Source: Anaerolineales bacterium (lineage in GTDB: Bacteria > Chloroflexota > Anaerolineae > Anaerolineales > UBA4823). From it: a stretch of 17,472 bases of DNA. A program made the position numbers and the translations under genes. The DNA is taken from NCBI GenBank assembly GCA_022865865.1, contig JALHTN010000166.1, positions 1 through 17,472 on the forward strand, read 5' to 3'. Shown in pieces: positions 14,852 through 17,472 of the stretch. The first letter of the stretch is position 1. Each line of letters opens with the position of its first letter. A model generated the notes under the pieces. That model was given only the letters and a program-made list of their open reading frames with translations, was not told the origin of the DNA and did not search any database.

Positions 14852-14877
14852 ATACAATAAATCAAAAGTGATGTCAA
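14849..14877 (-). promoter_or_regulatory. Consensus sigma-70 promoter for the regulator-E2-E1 unit
   Basis: Read on the minus strand, TTGACA (14877-14872) is followed after exactly 17 bases by TATAAT (14854-14849). Both hexamers match the vegetative consensus in full. It lies about 62 bases before the regulator ATG and faces the DeoR, E2 and E1 genes. Confidence 0.88.
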
Positions 14878-14885
14878 GAAATTTT

Positions 14886-14898
14886 CACCTATTAGGTG
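14886..14898. repeat. Palindrome CACCTA-T-TAGGTG upstream of the -35 box
   Basis: A perfect 6-1-6 inverted repeat lies 8 bases beyond the -35 hexamer of the minus-strand promoter. It shares the ACCTA/TAGGT half-sites with the palindrome at 14955-14969. It is a candidate activator or regulator site; no T-run suggests a terminator. Confidence 0.45.
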
Positions 14899-14954
14899 GA
14901 TTATGGGTTTTTTGGCTGCCAGAGAAATCGTAAGATCATATCAATCAACCCTCA

Positions 14955-14969
14955 AACCTACTGTAGGTT
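14955..14969. repeat. Palindrome AACCTAC-T-GTAGGTT
   Basis: A perfect 7-1-7 inverted repeat, centred 70 bases from the similar palindrome at 14886-14898. It may be a second regulator site or a hairpin near the putative island end. Function is not shown by the sequence. Confidence 0.45.
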
Positions 14970-15087
14970 GTTCGGAAAAATTCGACAGCGCCAATTATTC
15001 CCAGAGTAATATGTGCATCCAACACTAGTATTATTGGATTTCATACCTCTGATTGACAGGGTTGCAGGTCGCCTTTCCTTCTTCATG

Positions 15088-15108
15088 TTGTGTGCAGTTT
15101 GTGTGCAG
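15088..15108. repeat. Two TTGTGTGCAG copies with an 11-base period
   Basis: TTGTGTGCAG is found at 15088-15097 and 15099-15108, one base apart. The surrounding stretch (about 14970-15216) has no recognisable gene. Short phased repeats near a tRNA scar could be recombinase arm sites, but this is speculative. Confidence 0.4.
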
Positions 15109-15132
15109 ATTGGGTACCACAACATGGAAATA

Positions 15133-15212
15133 ATAGACGCAGTGGACGAAATTGTCACCATATATGGGACTACATAGACACAGTGCTACTACATATAAAC
15201 AGTAGACGTAGC
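15133..15212. repeat. ATAGACRCAGTG direct repeats beside the tRNA fragment
   Basis: ATAGACGCAGTG (15133-15144) and ATAGACACAGTG (15174-15185) differ at one base. A looser copy, GTAGACGTAGC, is at 15202-15212. All lie within 85 bases of the tRNA 3' fragment. They could be recombinase-binding repeats at an attachment site or chance similarity. Confidence 0.35.
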
Positions 15213-15216
15213 ATCG

Positions 15217-15276
15217 GAGGACTAAAAATCCCCCGGTAGTAATACCGTGTGGGTTCGACCCCCACCCGCTCTACCA
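15217..15276 (+). tRNA. 3' half of a type II (Leu-like) tRNA; 5' half absent
   Basis: The piece folds as the 3' part of a long-variable-arm tRNA. An anticodon arm is at 15217-15233 (loop CTAAAAA, with one A-C mismatch in the stem). A perfect 5-bp variable hairpin CGGTA-GTAA-TACCG is at 15234-15247. The T arm GTGGG-TTCGACC-CCCAC is at 15249-15265, the acceptor strand CCGCTCT at 15266-15272, discriminator A at 15273 and encoded CCA at 15274-15276. The matching acceptor strand AGAGCGG and a D arm are not found upstream. The discriminator A and the CTNAAAA-like loop suggest tRNA-Leu rather than tRNA-Ser. Such 3' fragments are left when an element integrates into a tRNA gene, here with the crossover at or near the anticodon loop. 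As it stands it cannot give a working tRNA. Confidence 0.82.
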
Positions 15277-15478
15277 AACCTGCGAGGAAACTTCTCGTTG
15301 ATTTTTGTAATATTGCTATTAAATTGTCGAAAATCGACGAATATCAACCCAATGAGTCAATCAAATTCTTGCGAATCTCAGGAGATGGCTCGATCCTCCC
15401 AGCCCCCATACCGAGCAGAAGCATCCCAACCGCGCGTGGTACGCTTAATTTCATCAGGCGCGCTCCAGGTGCCAGCTG
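15277..15478. other. Spacer right of the tRNA fragment
   Basis: I see no intact gene in these 202 bases. On the minus strand the receiver-gene frame stays open past its TAA as far as 15344, which may be further decayed sequence of the same gene. Confidence 0.4.
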
Positions 15479-15673
15479 TTAAACAGTTTCACGCATCAAA
15501 TCGACCAGCAGAAAATCAGGCTGAATCGTTTCAACCTGGGTCAGGGCTGCACGCTGGCTGTGGGTAATTCCGACAATCTCAACCTCAGGCACCTGGTCCA
15601 GTCGGGAGTGCAGATCACCCACCCCGCCTGGATCTGCATCCACAACCAGCACCCTGATAGTTATAGAATTCAT
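15479..15673 (-). pseudogene. Truncated response-regulator receiver domain
   Basis: The 64-residue product is the first half of a CheY-like receiver domain. It starts IRVLVVDADPGG with the acidic pocket at Asp12 and Asp14, continues VEIVGITHSQRAAL, and ends just after the predicted phosphoacceptor Asp58 in LLVDLM. The rest of the receiver (beta 4, beta 5, the conserved Lys) and any output domain are missing. The same frame stays open after TAA for 44 more codons and begins QLAPGARLMKLS, which resembles receiver sequence, so an internal deletion around the stop is possible. Receivers of this type also occur at the front of CpaE-like and LuxR-type proteins, and the output type cannot be told. 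Upstream sequence gives only a weak AAGG site. It is most likely non-functional. Confidence 0.6.
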
Positions 15674-15809
15674 TCAGGCAGCCTTTATTTTCGCCATCTT
15701 TGCCCTCATTTCTTTTTTTGAACTCCAAACCTTAATTAGCCAGCTCTCGTTATTTGGTATCTAATCTTCATTTACATGCTATTCCTGGTTAGACAACAGC
15801 CAGCTAATG
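15674..15809. other. AT-rich spacer after the phosphodiesterase gene
   Basis: This 136-base gap follows the phosphodiesterase stop on the minus strand. It contains a direct repeat of AGCTGGCT (minus-strand sense) but no convincing hairpin with a T-run and no promoter near consensus. Confidence 0.4.
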
Positions 15810-17472
15810 TTAAGGAACCAAACCGAAGTCCTGCAAGATGCTATCAATAGCTAATGTCGTTCCTTCAATCACCCCCGCTAGGAAGACTACGGTGATGACC
15901 GTTGTGGCGATGAAAATCACCGGCAGCAGCAGCGTGCGCCAGCCGCGCAGCTCGTGGGCAGTGGATACACCGATCCAGACCCCAAAGAATGCTAACAGCA
16001 AGGCCAGGAAGCGCACCGCTGGCCCGATCACCGGCACAAAGCCAAATATCTCGAGCAGATGGGCGCTCTGGGCAAAACCAGCTAGTCGCAGCGTGCTGGT
16101 GTAATCTGCCTTACCCCGCAGCAGGAAAGCCGCCAGGTACAGGAACAGAACGGCTAAAAACCACACTCCATAACGGAGTAGGATATTGACGATATCCAGG
16201 CTTCCCTCGTTGTTCAGAGACTGCAGGATTTGCGAAAGCAGGGCGATCATCAAAGCCGGTGCGGTCATGTAGGCGTCCTTCGCAATCGCCTGGTATGCAG
16301 CGCGGCTCAAGGTGATGGCTCGCACCGCATAATCCAACCATGTTTTCACCTGGCCGAGACCCTTGGCCAGATTTCCCGGCGCCCAGGGGTTGACCTGCGG
16401 TTCGGGAGGCAGCTCCGGTTTGGGGGCCAGTCCGGGCAGGCCGACGCGCCCCTTCAGTAAGGGCATAAAATCCATAGAGTTGCGCGTCTCGGGGATCTCC
16501 ATATCGCCAGGGTGAAAGATGAAGGCATCCGTCTGTTCACCACCCAGGCCGCCATGACTGCCAATCAGCTCCTCATACGCGGCCACCGTGCCATCCGGAT
16601 AGACCGGACTATTGAGAATTAGATCACCGCAATTGGGGAAATCAGCGATACGCCGCACCTGCCAGCTGCGCAGCTCCACATCACCGTAAGGAGCGAAGGG
16701 ATCCTCACCTGTCACGTCACCGGTGTGCAGGTTGCGGGCGCCATTCTTACCAAAGGCAACCGGGACAAACTCATCATCGTAGGCGACCACGAAACCGATC
16801 CCTTCGTGCTGTACCAGATTGTCCACCATATTTGGATAAACCGCGTTGAGCTCATTCAAGGTGATCTTACGCTGGAAGAGGTCGAAATATAAAAGCGCCA
16901 TGTTGCCGCTGTAGCTCACAGTCAGCTTGGCGGGTTCCACTTCCTCGGAGCTGGGCTGCTGGTCGAGGTTGGATTGCATGGCCCGCTGTGCCTGGTTCAC
17001 CATGGCATCACCAACCATACCGGTCATCTTGTTATCATCCATGTTTTGCAGTTCACCCAACATGGCTGTAACCCCAATCGTGCCGTCATCGCCACCACCG
17101 GTAGCCACCGCGCTGGTATCCTGGGGCAGTTGGGATTTAACGAAATCCAGGATGCTCATCTCGTAGCGCTGCAGGAAGGTATGTCCAAAAGATTGCCCGT
17201 GATCGGAGAGCATGATGAACTCGTACGGACGGGGGGCATGGCGCTCGACGGCCGTCAGAACGTGGCTGACGGTGCGGTCAAACTGGCTCAGGGTGAGCAT
17301 GGCGTCGCGCGTCCAGGGGCCTGAATGGTGTGCCACCTCATCGTATCCTGCCCACAGGGTGTAAATTGCCGGTACGCCGCGCACGATATCCAGGATGGTG
17401 AAGTAAACGCCGACATCACGCAGGAAGACATTCGTGGCTGCGCGCAGGAAGGGATAACCATTGTGCAGGCGG
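15810..17472 (-). CDS. Alkaline-phosphatase-superfamily phosphodiesterase fused to a Yip1-like membrane domain (5' end cut by window)
   Basis: The frame is open from the right window edge, so the true start lies outside; 553 residues are visible. The first part is a type I phosphodiesterase/nucleotide pyrophosphatase domain. Metal-binding motifs seen are DEVAHHSG, SDHGQSFGH and a later SHGGLGGE. The nucleophile Ser/Thr and first metal motif must lie in the missing N-terminal part. The last roughly 190 residues form a membrane domain with about three to five helices, including GVWFLAVLFLYLAAFLL, FLALLLAFFGVWIGVS and LLLPVIFIATTVITVVFLAG. The RLAGFAQSAHLLEIFGFVPVIG pattern between helices recalls the Yip1 family. 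The enzyme would thus be anchored in the membrane by its C-terminus. Substrate is unknown; phosphodiesters or phosphoglycans are possible. By eye it is much richer in G+C than the E1/E2 block. Confidence 0.85.
   Translation of the reverse strand, partial: RLHNGYPFLRAATNVFLRDVGVYFTILDIVRGVPAIYTLWAGYDEVAHHSGPWTRDAMLTLSQFDRTVSHVLTAVERHAPRPYEFIMLSDHGQSFGHTFLQRYEMSILDFVKSQLPQDTSAVATGGGDDGTIGVTAMLGELQNMDDNKMTGMVGDAMVNQAQRAMQSNLDQQPSSEEVEPAKLTVSYSGNMALLYFDLFQRKITLNELNAVYPNMVDNLVQHEGIGFVVAYDDEFVPVAFGKNGARNLHTGDVTGEDPFAPYGDVELRSWQVRRIADFPNCGDLILNSPVYPDGTVAAYEELIGSHGGLGGEQTDAFIFHPGDMEIPETRNSMDFMPLLKGRVGLPGLAPKPELPPEPQVNPWAPGNLAKGLGQVKTWLDYAVRAITLSRAAYQAIAKDAYMTAPALMIALLSQILQSLNNEGSLDIVNILLRYGVWFLAVLFLYLAAFLLRGKADYTSTLRLAGFAQSAHLLEIFGFVPVIGPAVRFLALLLAFFGVWIGVSTAHELRGWRTLLLPVIFIATTVITVVFLAGVIEGTTLAIDSILQDFGLVP

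Noticed and set aside
14958..15161. 67-residue minus-strand frame as an integrase remnant
   Set aside because: The translation shows no tyrosine-recombinase motif (R..H..R..Y) and no ribosome binding site. It overlaps repeats and a palindrome.
15150..15276. Complete tRNA gene
   Set aside because: No D arm and no AGAGCGG acceptor strand occur in the expected distance upstream; only the 3' half is present.
1..17472. CRISPR array, insertion sequence or rRNA
   Set aside because: No regularly spaced repeats, transposase motifs or rRNA-like sequence were seen on either strand.

Overview
The window looks like bacterial chromosome from an anaerobic or facultative heterotroph. Several features fit the Chloroflexota (Anaerolineae-like): an ADP-forming acyl-CoA synthetase, a single-chain E1 2-oxoacid dehydrogenase, and a phosphodiesterase fused to a Yip1-like membrane domain. 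This placement is an inference from gene content, and no marker gene fixes it.

Region 1 (3-9468, + strand) is a tightly packed catabolic gene set. In order it encodes an SDR dehydrogenase, a class C beta-lactamase-fold esterase, a DmdA/GcvT-like tetrahydrofolate methyltransferase broken by one in-frame TAG, an acyl-CoA dehydrogenase, EtfB, EtfA, an ADP-forming acyl-CoA synthetase, a small unknown protein and a QueG-like double [4Fe-4S] corrinoid-type protein. A perfect 11-bp inverted repeat (3271-3302) lies between the methyltransferase and the acyl-CoA dehydrogenase and splits the set in two. ATGA or longer overlaps join etfB-etfA, etfA-synthetase and synthetase-small ORF. Together the genes suggest ester cleavage or alcohol oxidation, demethylation to THF, CoA activation with ATP recovery, and alpha,beta-dehydrogenation with electrons passed to ETF. 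The substrate is unknown. A DMSP-like or other methylated carboxylic acid is one possibility.

Region 2 (about 9502-9987, +) is the decayed C-terminal part of a D-2-hydroxyacid dehydrogenase.

Region 3 (14877 back to 10033, - strand) appears to be one transcription unit: a consensus sigma-70 promoter, a DeoR-family regulator, an E2 acyltransferase with two peripheral-subunit-binding domains, and a fused E1 alpha/beta. No E3 gene is in the window. This block looks more AT-rich by eye than the flanks.

Region 4 (14878-15276) is non-coding. It holds two related palindromes, short direct repeats and, at 15217-15276, the 3' half of a type II (Leu-like) tRNA with no 5' half. That is the usual scar of integration into a tRNA gene. 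Its orientation puts the putative island to the left and older chromosome to the right.

Region 5 (15277-17472, - strand) holds a truncated receiver-domain gene and the 3' part of a phosphodiesterase/Yip1-like membrane protein gene that runs off the right edge.
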